This document shows positions 1 to 12,866 of a DNA stretch of 64,000 nucleotides, in pieces. The notes under the pieces are model-generated. The model was given only the letters and a program-made list of their open reading frames with translations. It was not told where the DNA came from and did not search any database. This DNA is from Hysterangium stoloniferum (Eukaryota; Basidiomycota; Agaricomycetes; Hysterangiales; Hysterangiaceae). Where the stretch lies: contig WHVD01000001.1 of NCBI GenBank assembly GCA_015178975.1, forward strand, positions 4,030,001 through 4,094,000, in the 5' to 3' direction. Each line of letters opens with the position of its first letter. Position 1 is the first letter of the stretch. The translations under genes were made by a program, and so were the position numbers.

Positions 1-15
1 CAACAAGATGTTGAA

Positions 16-2005
16 ATGGATGAAAGTGACAGGCCAAGCCATGATGCACGTACAAAACTCAGGATCATTGAAGTTGATAGGTCCCTGGAATTGCATTCTA
101 TTGCATGGAATGAGAAACGTGCATGCAAGCACAATTTTAAAAGATCAAAAGATATGCACAACAAACTTCGTGCAATGGAGGAGGTTTGTCTTCAATGTGA
201 CACTAGAGTACATATTTAATTCACTGCTTTCTAAGACACATAGACATACTGAGCTTTGTCTACAAGAGATGTTGAATATACAGGAAAAACTTCGAGAAGA
301 GGCAGAGGTTTGTCCACAATATCAAAGGAGGGTATTAACTCTGAATGATTTCAAAGGCACATAAATGCTGTGAGCTTGCTTTACAAGAGGTTCAGAAGCA
401 ATATTAAGCACGGCTGGCAATGCAGAGTGTGAGAGAAATGGAGATACAGCAAAAATTATACACCGACTATATGCAAGAAATCCAACAGAGAGATGAGGAG
501 TATGAATGCCAGCTCCAGAGGGAGCAGGTAAAACTGATGGTAAGCTGCATCTCCAACTATGGGCTTCTTGATATGTAGCATAACAGGCCAATACCCAAAT
601 GGAGATGGCAACGCTTGTGCAATGAAATGGGAGGATCTTAGAAGATCAGGTATAGATTATCCTCAAACCAATGTATTCTTGCTGAGATGCATGCGGAGGG
701 AGAAATATCCCCAACCACCCTCACTTCATAGCCAAAAGCTGAAGCATCATGACATCTCGACGAGAATGAGGCTTATCTGCACCCCAATTGAGGAGGACAT
801 AAATCCTGATCCAAATCCTGTTGAGCCTTTCCAATCATCTGTGCCATCATCGGATCAGATAGACAATGCAGATGAAAAAATGGTGAGATTGATGGAGACA
901 GCTATCAAGCATGTCTTATTTCAAAAAAATGGTGGCGATACCAAGATGGGGAAAATTGGGGGCACAGGTTGAGAATATTAGGATGAAGGCAGGAGTATCC
1001 AGCACGGAGCATCGGGTATCTTTGGTCAGTATTAAAACCAAGTTCAAGAACATAACTAGGTTCACCTTAAAGACAGACAGCCGTGCACACATTATACAAG
1101 CATGTGTTTGACGTCCAGCAAGATGAGGACTTCATTGCCCATCAGACCATGCCGGCAGAACAGGTTTTCCATTTCAAAGATGGAGAAAATGGTCCCAATC
1201 CTGGTGACTTGCACTTTGACATGCAACATGGGCCCGAGACTCCGTGGAACACTGAGGTCATTTAAATTCTCCTCACGAAACTCAAAGAGATGGATGTCAA
1301 GGAAAATTGGGGGCTTCCAGACAAAGATGATTATCTTAAAACCCTCCTTCAAGCGAAGTACAAATGGGCCCGACCATCATGGATCGATGCACAACCCAGG
1401 TTAATGGAAATGAATGTCCAGGAAACACTTGACGAGGTTGATAATCATGTGATGGCAAAAAAGGATGTGGCACTGAGATATGCTAGAAAGAAGAAATGAT
1501 GTGTAGATGTGAATACTAAGTCTGACACTGAAAATGTAGTGATCACTAACAATGATAAAGAAATTCATCCGTTGAAAAACTATTGTGAACTTGATGGTTG
1601 ATGCTGGAGAAACTGCCAGAAGTCCGGATGTGGAGCATTGGTGGTGGCTGGAAAGTGTGCTAGAAAAGCTGGGGAAGGATGGGATGAGCTCGGATGATAG
1701 CTCAGATGAGGGGATTGGGGAAAGCATCACACATGTCTGTCGCCCGAGGGTCATGAAGTGGTGACGTGACATTGAACAAGAGCTGAATATTATTGACAAC
1801 CAATGCAACCTCGACAGTGATCTTTTTTCAAACAAAGGACCAAGGCTGACATTAAGGTTATGAAGCCCACAAAATGGAGCGAGCACTCGGAAGGCCGTCG
1901 CTGGATTGCCACAAAGTTTCTATGATGACAAGTGGTTCTACAAGCAGACTGATCATTACAAGCAGAGACATTTGAAGGCATCAAAGGAGAAGTTTCAATG
2001 GTATA
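16..2005 (+). pseudogene. Decayed coding region of an unnamed multi-copy family
   Basis: Open stretches in shifting + frames can be read in order although no single frame stays open. About 370-545 gives a Gln/Glu-rich coiled-coil-like stretch. About 560-960 and 1083-1499 give a continuous-looking protein with segments such as FHFKDGENGPNPGDLHFD and HGPETPWNTEVI. About 1640-2005 gives KLGKDGMSSDDSSDEG, RDIEQELNIIDNQ and GLPQSFYDDKWFYKQ. This order resembles hypothetical proteins that recur in many copies in agaricomycete genomes; that match is from memory, not a search. Several in-frame stops (near 1262, 1770 and 1860) and frame changes show it is not functional here. The first 350 bases contain two similar modules (about 163-212 and 287-331), so the N-terminal part was itself repetitive. 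The 5' end may lie outside the window. No function is known to me. Confidence 0.45.
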
Positions 2006-2247
2006 CAGTCGTAACCACCAAAAAATGGTGAGAACATGGAAAGCGACTACAATTCTCCAACTATCCACACAAATGAATGTATACATAGGACAATTGACAG
2101 CTTTCTCTACTGGAGGTGAGGGTGAATAACAAGTCAGGGGTGCAGCAAAGATCTGGGAAAGATGCAGACTGCAGGTGCTGACGGGGTCGAGGGGAAGGGG
2201 TGGGTGGGGGGAGAACAGTGGCAAACAGGAGATCAATGGGAACGAGG

Positions 2248-2424
2248 GATGCTGATGGCGCTGATACTGAGAGTAGAGCAATGAAGGTAATGATGCTGAT
2301 GGCGCCGATACTGAGAGTAGAGTGATGAAGGTGACAACGCTGATGGCCCCAATACTGAGAGTAGAGCGATGAAGGTGACAGCGCTGATGGCCCCGATTGT
2401 GAGAGAGAGCGATGAGGGTGACAG
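2248..2424. repeat. 45-bp tandem repeat, four copies
   Basis: About four diverged copies of a 45-bp unit (GCTGATGGCG, then CTGAGAGTAGAG, then GATGAAGGTGACA) lie head to tail. Single-base differences separate the copies. Not coding. Confidence 0.8.
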
Positions 2425-2427
2425 CGG

Positions 2428-2627
2428 AGGAGATGTGAGTGGGCGACTAATGAGGTCACTCCCTCATGTATACATGTGAGGGAGAAGTGAACTATCATTG
2501 AATTCCTGTTTCAACAAGATGAGGTGTCAAAAGAATTGCTCTGCATAGTATCAAAAATGAACCATAAATTTACTTAATCAATCAGATTCCCGATGTGTTG
2601 GTGTACTGTCAGGTATGGACTTTGAAG
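2428..2627. repeat. 200-bp duplicated block, copy 1
   Basis: About 200 bp recur nearly unchanged at 2755-2957. The block contains an inverted repeat (CTCCCTCA ... TGAGGGAG) around a TGTATACA core, followed by a unique-looking stretch that ends in GGTATGGACTTTGAAG. The two copies differ at a few bases and by a short G-run insertion. Confidence 0.85.
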
Positions 2628-2754
2628 GTGACGGTGGGGGGTTGTGAGTGGATACGAGCAATGACACTGACAGCGCTGACACAACCAGTGTAGCGAGAAC
2701 ATATGAATGGGTGACTAGGTAAGAGAGCACTTCCCTCATGTATACACGTGAAGG

Positions 2755-2957
2755 AGATGTGAGTGGGCGACTAATGAGGGGGTCACTCCCTCACATATAC
2801 ACATGAGGGAGAAGTGAACTATCATTGAAGTCCTGTTTCAACAAGATGAGGTGTCAAAGGAATTGCTCTGCATAGTATCAAAAATGAACCATGAATTTAC
2901 TTAATCAATCAGATTCCCAATGTGTTGGTGTACTGTCAGGTATGGACTTTGAAGTTG
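2755..2957. repeat. 200-bp duplicated block, copy 2
   Basis: Second copy of the block at 2428-2627, with the CTCCCTCA/TGAGGGAG inverted repeat kept. From 2958 to 3390 there is a pyrimidine-rich, non-coding lead into the Tnp2 gene, possibly its 5' flank. I see no gene there. Confidence 0.85.
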
Positions 2958-3390
2958 GGGTCAAAGGGGCTCATGGACGTGGCAGGTCAGGGTGTGGGAT
3001 GGAGTTTGAAAGGTAAGAGTGCCTGCTTACTAAGATTTTCCTTCGCCTGTATATGCAATGGAGGCCATCCTCCCTAGTTCTTTCCACCCATCCTTTTAGA
3101 CGTGTATACGTCTTTGAGGTCTCATTCTCTAATCGCCCGACCTTCTAGGCTTCCTGTTCCCTCTAGCTCTCGTCTCCCATCATTTTTCCACCTGGCACCA
3201 TCCTCTTAGACATGTATACATCTAAGAAATCCTCTCAAGACACAACCCTATCACCACCAGTACTTGGTCTGGACGTCCTTGTGGGAGTGTTATACCGATA
3301 CCAGTACCACATTGCTCTTCATCTTGGTAAGCTCACCACTGTTCAGTTACAGGTAATTGTCTGATACGCATCCACCACAGTACCATCTTC

Positions 3391-6345
3391 ATGGGTAAAC
3401 GGAGTAACGAAACAATCTGCACATGCGCAGAGTGCTTAGAACAAGGTGGTGTAGATGCCTCAGGGAACCGAAGGGGACGAATGTGGGATTCCCTCCGGTA
3501 CAAGCTTCACATCAGTCGTATCAACCGTCCTTCCCCTGTGACACAAGCACTGAGTGATTTCACGGCACAAGCGAATGAAGAACTCTCTCCAGAACAAGAA
3601 GAAGACATGCGTTGTGAGGGTGCACGGCGTCTGCTCGCCTTGGTGCTATCTGACCCCCAACCCAATGCCGAAGATCAGCCTCCCCGTCACTGGACATCCC
3701 TGGACAATTACCAGGAGTCTCGTGGAGTCAATAACCACCTTCCCAATGTATCGACAAACCTCCCTATGGATGATATTATAGTGGGAGTACGTCGGCTCTT
3801 CATCCAACACGATCCTCAACACCCAAGCAGCTCGCCCAGCGACACTGAGGAGACCAATGACCCTCATCGCCCCACCGACCCCTGTGTGGGTGTTATCTCT
3901 TCCCCAGACCGTTCCTTCCACAGTTTTCGGGCAGACCGGAATGTGACATTGCAGGAACCTGTCAGAAGGGTTCCTCCACATAGAACCGACTTGCCAAAAG
4001 CAGATCAAAATAGCTGGAGCATTAAGGCACTCATCATTCTTTCTAATATTGAATACCATGTGGCCCTTTGTTCCTACAAGCTAGCAACACTGCCACTCGA
4101 GATAACTCTTCTCGAGGCACAATCTGAAGTTGCCACTTTACACTCGGCATTGGAGCAAGTAGACCACCGCACCACATTCATCCTGCAGTGCAAGCAGGAG
4201 ATCATGGAACAATTGGATAAGTTAGAGGATCACGTTGAAGCAGAGAAACCTCCACCTGAACCCAGCAATGATCCAGTCTATGTTGATTGTGGTATGCTTC
4301 TATTCATACTATATTCAAGTGTGCCTCCACTCACTTTGGTGACAGCTCATCATTATGATATACCTGTCAATCACATGACTGACATCACACAGGTCTCTGT
4401 GTTCCTAGGGGTTTGAACTTTCAAAGGTCCTGACAAGAAGAAATTGTTTGTCAATGGAGGGGATGAGGGGCAGTATGCTTTTGTGGCAGACATGGAATCC
4501 TTTAACATCGAGGGTATGAGACACTGTGGAGCCAGTACATCGTGTGGAATCATTTCCGCTGCATGTCCCAGCCTTCCTCTCAGCATATGCTACTTGCCAG
4601 AGAATATGTACCTGGGTGGCATTATCCCGGGTCCCAAGGAACCTCACCTCAACGAAACGAACCACTACCTACAGCCACTTATCAAGGACTTGGCGATTAG
4701 TTGGGAAAGAGGGCACCGGTTCTCCAGGACACCATCATGTCCGAATGGTCGCACTAGTCGCTGTGCCCTTGTCATCTTTGTTGCTGACCTTCCCACTGCC
4801 CGTAAAGCGGCAGCGCTATCATCGATTACCAGCAACATTTACTGTTCAGTATGCCATTGTCATCACAAATCTACTTATGGTCGGACAGACTGGGAGAATT
4901 GGGACATTTGGAATACTACTGAAATGCGGAAGCATGCTGAAGTGTGGCAGGCTGCGACGAGCTTGTCTGAGCAAGATGTTATCTTCAAAGCGTCTGGTGT
5001 TTGCTGGTCCGTGTTTTGGATCCTTCCATATTGGGATCCTGTTCGTCAGCTAGTAGTCAATTCTATGCACCGTATTCTTGAGGGTCTCACTCAGTACCAT
5101 GCCCGCAAAGTGCTTGGCCTGACAATGGCATCAGCCTTAACCAAACCTGAAGTCCATCCTGCATTCACATTTGACTTCAAGACAGTTGACGATGCCAACA
5201 CAAAGATGACCAAGAAGGAGATCAAACACATTATGGAGATTCACAAGCTCCTCGAGGCTCCCATTGAAGGTGGAAATGACAATATCACAGTCAGGAACAG
5301 CATCCACACCCCACAAGAGAAATTGATGCGGAAGAATATGGAACCCCTTAAATTTGTAGGTGCCAGTCTAGGCTGCGGGTTATGAGAAGACCCGAGCAGG
5401 CCTCATCGGAAAAGGATGTGCAAAGCAGACTGGGTCACTGAACTGTTGAGATGAGTAAGTAGTTTTGCCTTGACGTTTTTTTATGATTGATGTTGTCTTG
5501 CAGTGGCAGGGAATGCCTCTGGTCACTACCCAAGAGCAACCATTAAAGATTCCCACACCAGAGGTCATGGAACATGTGAGGCGTACTATTAAAGTCACAG
5601 TGACACCTTCATGGGTGAGATCTGTCCCATACAACTTTGGAGATGCCACTGCTGGTCACCTGAAGGCTGATGAATGGCGTACCCTGTTCACTGTTTACCT
5701 CCCCCTCGCACTTATTAGTCTATGGGGAGAAGGAACTTCACATGTATCCCCAGATGAAGTGGCACAACTCCGTCGAGTCCTGGATCACACCATGGTGCTT
5801 GTTTTGGCTATGATCTTAGCCTGCAAATGGACTATGACTGCAGAGTGTGCACATGCATATCGTGCCTATATAAAAACATGGGTTGGGGAATTACAAGAGA
5901 TTCATCCAGAAGCCGTTCAGCGGCTGAACAACCACATGGCCTTTCATTTCCGCTCCCATGGATCTTCAACACTTTGTGAAAAAGAAGGTTACATTACATG
6001 CATATCTAAAGCTTGGCCGTGTAACTTTTGCATGGTCCTCCACTCACCTGGGGGATAGTCTCATCTATTTCTATGCAGATGGTATTTGAAGCTTAGGACC
6101 TGTTCCTGGTTGCATCAAGTATATTTTTGAAGTCGACGGCATAAGTAGTTTTGCAGTCCAACGTCAGCTGCCCTTCCATGGAAGCTTGGTAAACCCCTTC
6201 CAATACTATCCACATTTTCCAGCAGATTTGTATTCTGCTGAGTTGTCACCAAATATCGAAGTTGTGAAAGTCAAATGGGTCATGTGTCACTTTGCATGAG
6301 TTGCATTGACCTCCAAGTTTGTTGCCATCTTATCTCTCTCTCTGG
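3391..6345 (+). pseudogene. Tnp2/CACTA-type transposase gene, broken
   Basis: Three open blocks read in order as one basidiomycete Tnp2-family (En/Spm, CACTA) transposase. Block 1 (3391 to about 4290) starts with a Cys-rich N-terminus (ICTCAECLEQGG). Block 2 (about 4430-5382) has the family core: YLPENMYLGGIIPGPKEP, then HYLQPLIKDL, the CSVCHCHH zinc-type motif, YGRTD and the transposase stretch LPYWDPVRQLVVNSMH. Block 3 (5505-6058) continues PSWVRSVPYNFGDATAGHLK and LPLALISLWGEG. A GT-AG intron probably joins blocks 1 and 2 (acceptor near 4409) and another joins 2 and 3 (acceptor at 5504). Block 2 hits an in-frame TGA at 5383-5385 while coding resemblance continues to about 5450. A frame change near 6060-6110 leads to a C-terminal stretch (GCIKYIFEVDG ... 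LPFHGSLVNPFQYYPHFPADL) that ends about 6345. The gene acted in DNA excision and insertion but is not intact here. I found no terminal repeats around it. Confidence 0.8.
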
Positions 6346-7189
6346 TGAGATATACTTCCATTTGATTAATGCATCCAGGCTGACTGTCTTAAAGGATTAG
6401 TGCAGTTTATGTGTATAACTAAAGTTGTAAAAAAAAATGAAATGAATAAATGCCACATATTGAGTGAAAGTTAGGCTCGAAAGGATTAGGTGGTAAAGTC
6501 TTGTTGTGTATCTTGTACACTTTTCTGGGCAGGCAGAGTGTGTGCGATGGTTGACCAACAGTCTGGCATTGATCTGCCAGTGGGTGGGTAATGGGCGAGC
6601 AATGGGTGGGCAATGGGTGGGCAATGAGTGGGCAATTAGTTTAAGGTTGTTACAAAACTTAGGGTTTTATTTTATTTTTAAATCTATGTTCAAACTTGAG
6701 GTTTCTATAAGGGGTAAACATTTGTCTGGACTTAGAATAAAAACTCTGGTAAAAGTGTGTCCTAAATAACAAGTTCAGATCACATCTAAACTAGAATTAA
6801 AAGGAGTTGTAAGTGTATAAGTTTGGGGCCTAATTATACCTGAAGTATAGTCTTAGGTTTAGATGTTGCTTTCCACAGATATCCACACTTTGAGTTTACA
6901 TCCTTACTTGAACTTATGTCTATAATTGAAGTAATAACTGAGTTCAAATCCATTTTAGGACTTAAAGTTTTGTAAACAGGTTTAGATGATATTTTAGTGC
7001 TGCCTTAAATGTTGTAACTCCTAATGTGTCGAAACCTCGCAATGCTGAAATCTTCGGCAATAGGGTGGATGGTGTTTCATCATTGGCCGAAAAGACACGT
7101 GTTTCTATGGTACATTGAATTGACCCTGAGATCCTGGGTCCGTATTTGTATATTAGAGATAACTGTCCTGCTAATATTTCTTTTACGAT
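6346..7189. other. Non-coding AT-rich interval
   Basis: No gene recognised. It holds a small 11-bp tandem repeat (ATGGGTGGGCA and variants, about five copies at 6583-6640) and short ORFs with no protein-like composition. Confidence 0.6.
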
Positions 7190-8235
7190 CCTCATGCCTG
7201 TATTTCTTCGTGTACCGGCTCTTTAAAATTTCAGCCAAACTAGCATATAACCTAATATCTTCATAGCAGACCATCGATATTCAGACTCTGTCAGCGGATT
7301 TATTCACTTATCGTACTACAACAGTAAGACCTTGGTGTTGTATGAGTTCTATTATGTGTGAACGATAGGGTGTTATCTTCTAGTATTCCGATCGTATGCG
7401 TGCTTTACAGTTTATCAACCACTGATTTGTCCAGATTAACTAACCACCAATAAAGTAAAGCTGGCAACTACGTGAGGTGTTAGGAATACCTAAACAAGCA
7501 AACAAGTGTAGATCGAGGCTAAGGCTTTCGATATACAGTTGTATGATCACTTCTTGAGCATAGGGTCAGAAATTGATCTTATATGGCCCACTCCCTGGAG
7601 CGCGGGAAAAGTTCTATTTTATACTACGAAATACCCCGCACTTCTGGATAGTAAATTTCTTCTTTATAGTACGTAAAATAGAAACTGGTACTGTTCAAAA
7701 TAAATTTGTACACTCTATTACATAATTTGTCCATTTTGCATCACAAGGTACAACTCCGAGTATTTGTCGGGTTTTATATAAACTACCTGGAAGTATATAT
7801 TGAGAAACTCATCATGTTTGAAATGATAGCATCTGAGGACATGCTCATTTTTGTCAAGAATGATTGTAACTGGGATTATTGTTGCAACATGTAGGTAACG
7901 GATGTCCAGACAAATAATTGGACATGTACTGTAGTCATTCTAGTTTTCCGAACCTGGGCCATTTGGATATCTCTCGTTTGTGCAGCAGTGCTGTCCGATT
8001 AGACATTTCGCCTACCACGGTATCTCGCTCATCACATGTAAATCACTTATTTCCAGACCGTGATTTAAATCCCTCATGACCATGAGCCATTCAGATGGAC
8101 CAAGTCCAATTGGAAACGCAGACTATGTTTGCTGGGTCGTGACGCCTCCTGGTAACATAATATTTCTTGACTACATCTTTCTTGTGATATTCAAAACAAG
8201 TATTCACCATCCTATCACCTACAGTCTTCGTGGAC
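7190..8235. repeat. 1-kb duplicated segment, copy 1 (decayed)
   Basis: Diverged direct repeat of 36150-37265. Shared anchors in the same order include CATCGA-ATTCAGA (7275), TGATTTGTCCAGA (7427), the long match around GGAGCGCGGGAAAAG (7597), GTTTTCCGAACCTGGGCC (7943) and the reading frame at 8076-8230 (DGPSPIGNADYVCW, then TPPGN and IFLDYI). In this copy the ATG that opens the putative first exon of copy 2 is ATA and an in-frame TAG follows, so it looks dead. The right end is cut by the Copia remnant at about 8235. Confidence 0.75.
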
Positions 8236-10181
8236 TTATTCAACCTTTTAGCGTCGAGATTTCTGGTAATGTATCGTCAAATTCACTCTCGAGTTCTTTG
8301 CTGAAATGTAGTAGTGCTGCAACAGCTGCTGTGTCTTTTGGCATTGGGATCTGTATGCCCTTGGGGAATGTGGGTCCTTTTTGATGTGCTTCTGTTGATC
8401 CTTGCCCACTGGTGATATCACAGATGTACAATGATGGTTTTTGCATGTGATGGCTTTGACCTGATGTTTTGACTTCCAATAGTGGTGTGGTTTCTTCAAA
8501 GTCTTCTAGGGGGGGGGGGGGGGGTTCTATGTGTGTGTTTATTCTCAGTAGGATTCTGACTTGGGATTGGCTTTTGTATGATATTTAGGGTGTCCTTGGG
8601 TCCATTCCCTCCCTCATCCAGTCTGTCATTCAAAATTATCATGTTTGACTTGTCAAATTTGATATTTCTTTCAACAGTTACTTGGCATTTCCCTGGCCAG
8701 TATATCCAGTGGCACTGAATCCAACCCAACATCCCTTGTCAGCTTTTGCTTCAAGCTTTCCTCAATTTTCTTTCAGTACCCAAATGCATGTGCTTCACTC
8801 AGGGACATCTTCCAGGTTTGGCTTCATACCTTTTAGAATTTCAAAAGGTGTCTCACCCTTCAGGACAGTGATTGACATTTGGTTTTTGAGCCATACACCA
8901 TGTTTTAAGCTCTCTGTCCAGAGTAGCTTGGGTAATTCTGTGGTGATGGTCATTGCACACATATATTCAAGGAGTGTGCAATCGAGTTGCTCTGACACAT
9001 CATTTTGTTGTGGAGTGTCATGCACAGTCAGGTGATATGCCATGCCCTTGGATTTCAAGTAGTCAGTAAAGGCATTGGATAGGTATTCTCCTCCATGGTC
9101 AGTCTGTAGTATCTTTATTTTTCCATTATGCTGTGTACTGACCCATGCCTCATATGCTGTATAGGATTTCATGGCATCACTCTTGAGTGCCATTGGGGTA
9201 ATTGACATACATTGTGTCTTGTCATCTGTGTAGGTAGTGAAGTACTTCTTCGTGTTGTAGCTTTCTGGGTCTGAAGGCCCCCATACATCCAAGTGTATCT
9301 TGCTGCCAAAATTCATGGCTAGAGCACTACTTCACTCCTTTGGTATGGCCACATGCATCATCTTTCCTTTTGTGCATGTGATGCATAAAGTCAGCTCACT
9401 GGACATATTGAGGTCAATTCCAATGATGTGTCCATCTAATATGGATTTCTTTGCTGCATTTGGTTTGATGTGGCCTAATTGACACTGAGCCTCATCTATT
9501 GACATCTTTTTCACAATGTTGGCAGTGCTACTGCTCTTGTGTTCAACTTTGTATAGTCCATTGCTGCTAAGTGGGACTTTACCTACAAGTTTACTGTTTG
9601 GATCTTTTATCATGCATTTCTGGCCCTTCAGCAATGTGGAGTAGCTGGATTTGTCACAGTGGGAGAGAAAGGTGAATGCTAGGTCAGGTGAGTAGAGTGC
9701 ATTGTTCAATGTTATGTCTACCATTGATTCACCTTTGGGTATGGAAACCTTATATTTCCAATTCTGGTTGCATGAAAAACAGTCTTGTCTGCAGCTTCTA
9801 TTGGGTGCAGTACTGTTTCCTTGAAGATGACAAAATGGGGATGACTGGGGGCATATGGTTGGATGCTGCTGAATTGTATATATCAATTTCAGTGCATCTA
9901 TGTGGGCTTGTTTCATGTGACAATGTGGATCTGGGAGGTGTCATTGTGAATGCAAACTCGGTGCTCAATGTTGCTGTGTTGCTTTCAGTTTTTCCCCTTT
10001 TTGTTTGTGTTTACCCTGGCTCTTTTTCTTCAGTTTTGGCATCCTACCAAAATGTAACCTGTCTCCCCACAGTTCCAACATTCTGAATCTTCAGTGGTTT
10101 GGTCGGATCTCTGATTGTTCTTGTGCTTTCCACAGTTTCTTGATGTTGCCATAGCAGTCTCTGAACTCTTGAGTTTCTTTT

Positions 10182-10731
10182 TGTTAAGGACCGTGTTGGG
10201 AACTTATTCCAGAACTATCGGGAAGTCACCGGAAGTCGGGAACTAACGGATAGGGTCAGGATGTTGGCTTCAGCTTATGTGCTGTGCGTCTACGCAAATG
10301 CTCAAAGTCCTTAATTTCAAAGGTGAGACTTACGATGGAAGATACAGATATTCAGAGTTCCGAATATTGAGCGTACAGAAAGACGGAAGAAGGAATAAGA
10401 ACTACAGTAAGTCGATATCAGATCTAAAGCAAAGTACAAATTCGTGGAAACTAATATAAGTCTTCTCATTATTGTACTACAAACTAAGACCACAATAAGA
10501 TGGAAATAGAAGTACTCTGAAATGGGAATACAATAAGACGAATTAGGGATGCAATATTCTGGGACGGGAATATAATAAGGAAACGAGTGAATACTTGTCA
10601 ACAGACAAATTACCAAATGCAGAACAAGGGAAGAGTGTGGAAGGTACGGTAACTATGATGTTCTGTAGTCGGAGATTGGGAGTCAGAAGTCAGAAGTCAG
10701 ATATTGAAACATCCAGGAATGGGTTGTAACA
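10182..10731 (-). mobile_element. Solo LTR, family C (TSD CTTTT)
   Basis: Starts TGTTAAGGA and ends TTGTAACA, flanked by CTTTT at 10177-10181 and 10732-10736. It interrupts the gag of Copia 1. It shares ATTGAGCGTACAGAAAGAC and the GTAACTATGATGTTC-like stretch with the longer copy at 12867-13739. The orientation is assigned from the shared stem-loop at 10266-10287. Confidence 0.85.
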
Positions 10732-10832
10732 CTTTTCATCAATGGCAGTTCTCTCATATTCCTCCATCAGTGCACTGATTACCTTTGCCAATTCTGGAGG
10801 CAGTCCAGAGAATGTTGCAGATGTTGAGATTA

Positions 10833-12442
10833 TGTTACGACCAGAATTCCCACCAGACTCTGGGCACTAACTTATACGCACCAATTGTCAGTTTACCGGA
10901 ATTCCCGCCAGACTCCGTACATCAGGCTTGTTCACATTCAACTTTGTTACATTGTGTATCAGTCACTGGAATACCCACTGGACTCCGTCCCTGTCTGTGT
11001 CCAACCTCATCCCACGCATCAGCCACCAGACCCTGCTCAGAAAACCCGTCACCCCTCTAACTGAGCCCTGTTGCCATTTTAGTCAATAACCTGTCACGAT
11101 TCGGACTCTGCTCCCACTCTGTTTCCCATTATGGTTTATGACCTGTCACAATTCAGACTCCATGTTATGACCAGAATTCCCACTGGACTCTGGGCACTAA
11201 CTTATACACACCTGTGCCCTGTATGCACCAATTGTCAGTTTACCGGAATTCCCACTGGACTCCATATGTCAGACTTGTCCACACTTGACTTTGTTATGTC
11301 ATGTATCAGTCACCAGAATACCCGCCACACTCTGTCCCTGTCTATGTCCAACCTCGTCCTGCACATCAGTCACTGGACCCCGCTCGGAAAACCCATCACC
11401 CCTCTAACTGAGCCCCATTCCCATTTTAGTCAATGACCTGTCACAATTCGGACTCCGCTCCCGCTCCATCTCCCATTATGGTTCATGACCTGTCATGATT
11501 TGGACTCCGCTCTGTCCCATCCCATTCCGTTCCTAACACCAAATTTGGTGTTTACTTATCTTGTTTTATGTTTGCTAGTTTCATTTTCATTATTACTGGA
11601 TTTGGTATTGCATACACTCAGCAGTCTATATAAACTAGCTAATGTTGTACATACAATCCAGTCAGAAAATCAGATTAGATATCCTGCTCTAAACTCCTCT
11701 TTGAATTACACCGCTCTCGCTAGTCAGAGCCTGTGGGCTCCGACACATCTATCTCTTAACCTCTGACTTATTTATCTCAACTCCCCAACCTCTCAACCTC
11801 CATGGCTTTCCTGCCATCAGTCTCACCAACTCCTGACCTATCATCTGTCCCCCCGGACTCCCCAGGCTTCCCATCTGCCCATCTGAAATTGGACAACATG
11901 ATCTCATAAGGGTGCAGCCTATAAGCTGAAGCCAAGTCCTACCAGAACATCCACGGGTTCCCTGGAACCCTCCATGTACATATCTTAACACTCCGCTCTG
12001 TTCTGTTCCATTCCTAACACCAAATCTGGTGTTTACTTATCTTGTTTTATATTTGCTAGTTTTGTTTTCATTATTACTGGCTTTGATATTGCATACACTC
12101 AGCAGTCTATATAAACCAGCTAATATTGTACATACAATCCAGTCAGAAAATCAGATTAGATTTCCCACTCTAAACTCCTCTTTGAATTACACCACTCTCG
12201 CTAGTCGGAGCACACAGGCTCTGACGTATCTATCTCTCAACCTCCAACTTATTTATCTCAACCCATGACCTCCGACCTATGACCCCTCGATCCATGAACT
12301 CCTCCTGGACTCCCTAGGTTTCCCATCCACCTGTCTGAAATTGGACAACATGATCTCATGAGGGCACAGCCTATAAGCTGAAGCCAAGTCCTACCAGAAC
12401 ATCCGTGGGTTCCCCAGAACCTTCTGTGTACGCACCTTAACA
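10833..12442 (+). mobile_element. Solo LTR, family A, split by a second family A LTR
   Basis: Its two parts, 10833-11162 and 11991-12442 (about 780 bp in all), begin TGTTACGACC and end CACCTTAACA. Flanks are GATTA (10828-10832) and GATCA (12443-12447), a 5-bp duplication with one mismatch. A TATA-like TATATAAA is at 12108-12115 and the conserved stem-loop is at 12363-12385. Copia 1 Gag reads on across the insertion. Confidence 0.85.
11163..11990 (+). mobile_element. Solo LTR, family A, nested in another family A LTR
   Basis: Starts TGTTATGACC and ends CATATCTTAACA. Flanks are CTCCA (11158-11162) and CTCCG (11991-11995), a 5-bp duplication with one mismatch. Removing it restores a continuous family A LTR. 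It carries its own TATATAAA (about 11630) and stem-loop (11912-11933). Confidence 0.85.
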
Positions 12443-12866
12443 GATCATACTGATGAGTGGCCAGTAGGATTTTGGTAATGATCTGATGATAACAGTAACG
12501 AAATCATCATTTGAAAGTCGAGCACCCATGCCTTTGAGTTGTGCCTGCATGATACGACTGTGTCACACCCCTGTCACAACCTGACAGTCCCCAATGATAC
12601 TATTGTCTGCCTACATTTCAAGTTCTTGGCCAAGTCATTGTATTGGTAACACTGACATATACCTTCACAGCAATAAACCCCATTTACGCCCCTGTCAAGT
12701 TATACTCAGACCATCTGGTTATGCTTTGATATGTCCTCTTTTTATTTATGATGATCCGCTCTACTCTGTGCTTCATATATGCCCATATATACTTGTAGCT
12801 CTTGGACTATTCCCTTTTCTCATAATTCTGCTCTCAGTTAATCATGGCTTCTGATCTTATCATAAC

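Larger units (their letters stand above)
8236..12549 (-). pseudogene. Copia retrotransposon 1 (gag, protease region, integrase), LTR-riddled
   Basis: Read on the minus strand from 12549 down. 12549-12443 and 10832-10732 together encode Gag of the UBN2 type (MQAQLKGMGARLSNDDFV, SLPKSYWPLISMI, then LAKVISALMEEYERTAIDEK). Around 10085-10040 is a zinc knuckle CX2CX4-X-X4C in which Ile replaces the usual His. 9916-9332 is the GAG-pre-integrase region ending CITCTKGKMMHV. 9316-8795 is the integrase core (KIHLDVWGPSD, LQTDHGGEYLS, HDTPQQNDVSEQ), with the usual final Glu context changed to VSEQ. 8732-8496 is the post-integrase linker (HWIYWPGK). Reverse transcriptase and RNase H are missing: the element stops at about 8236. 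Foreign LTRs sit at 10182-10731, 10833-12442 and from 12550. A G run (8509-8524) lies in the linker. Confidence 0.85.

Noticed and set aside
9332-9916. Frame changes in the Copia skeletons read as introns
   Set aside because: The breaks do not fall at consistent GT-AG pairs, and catalytic residues are altered; they are decay.
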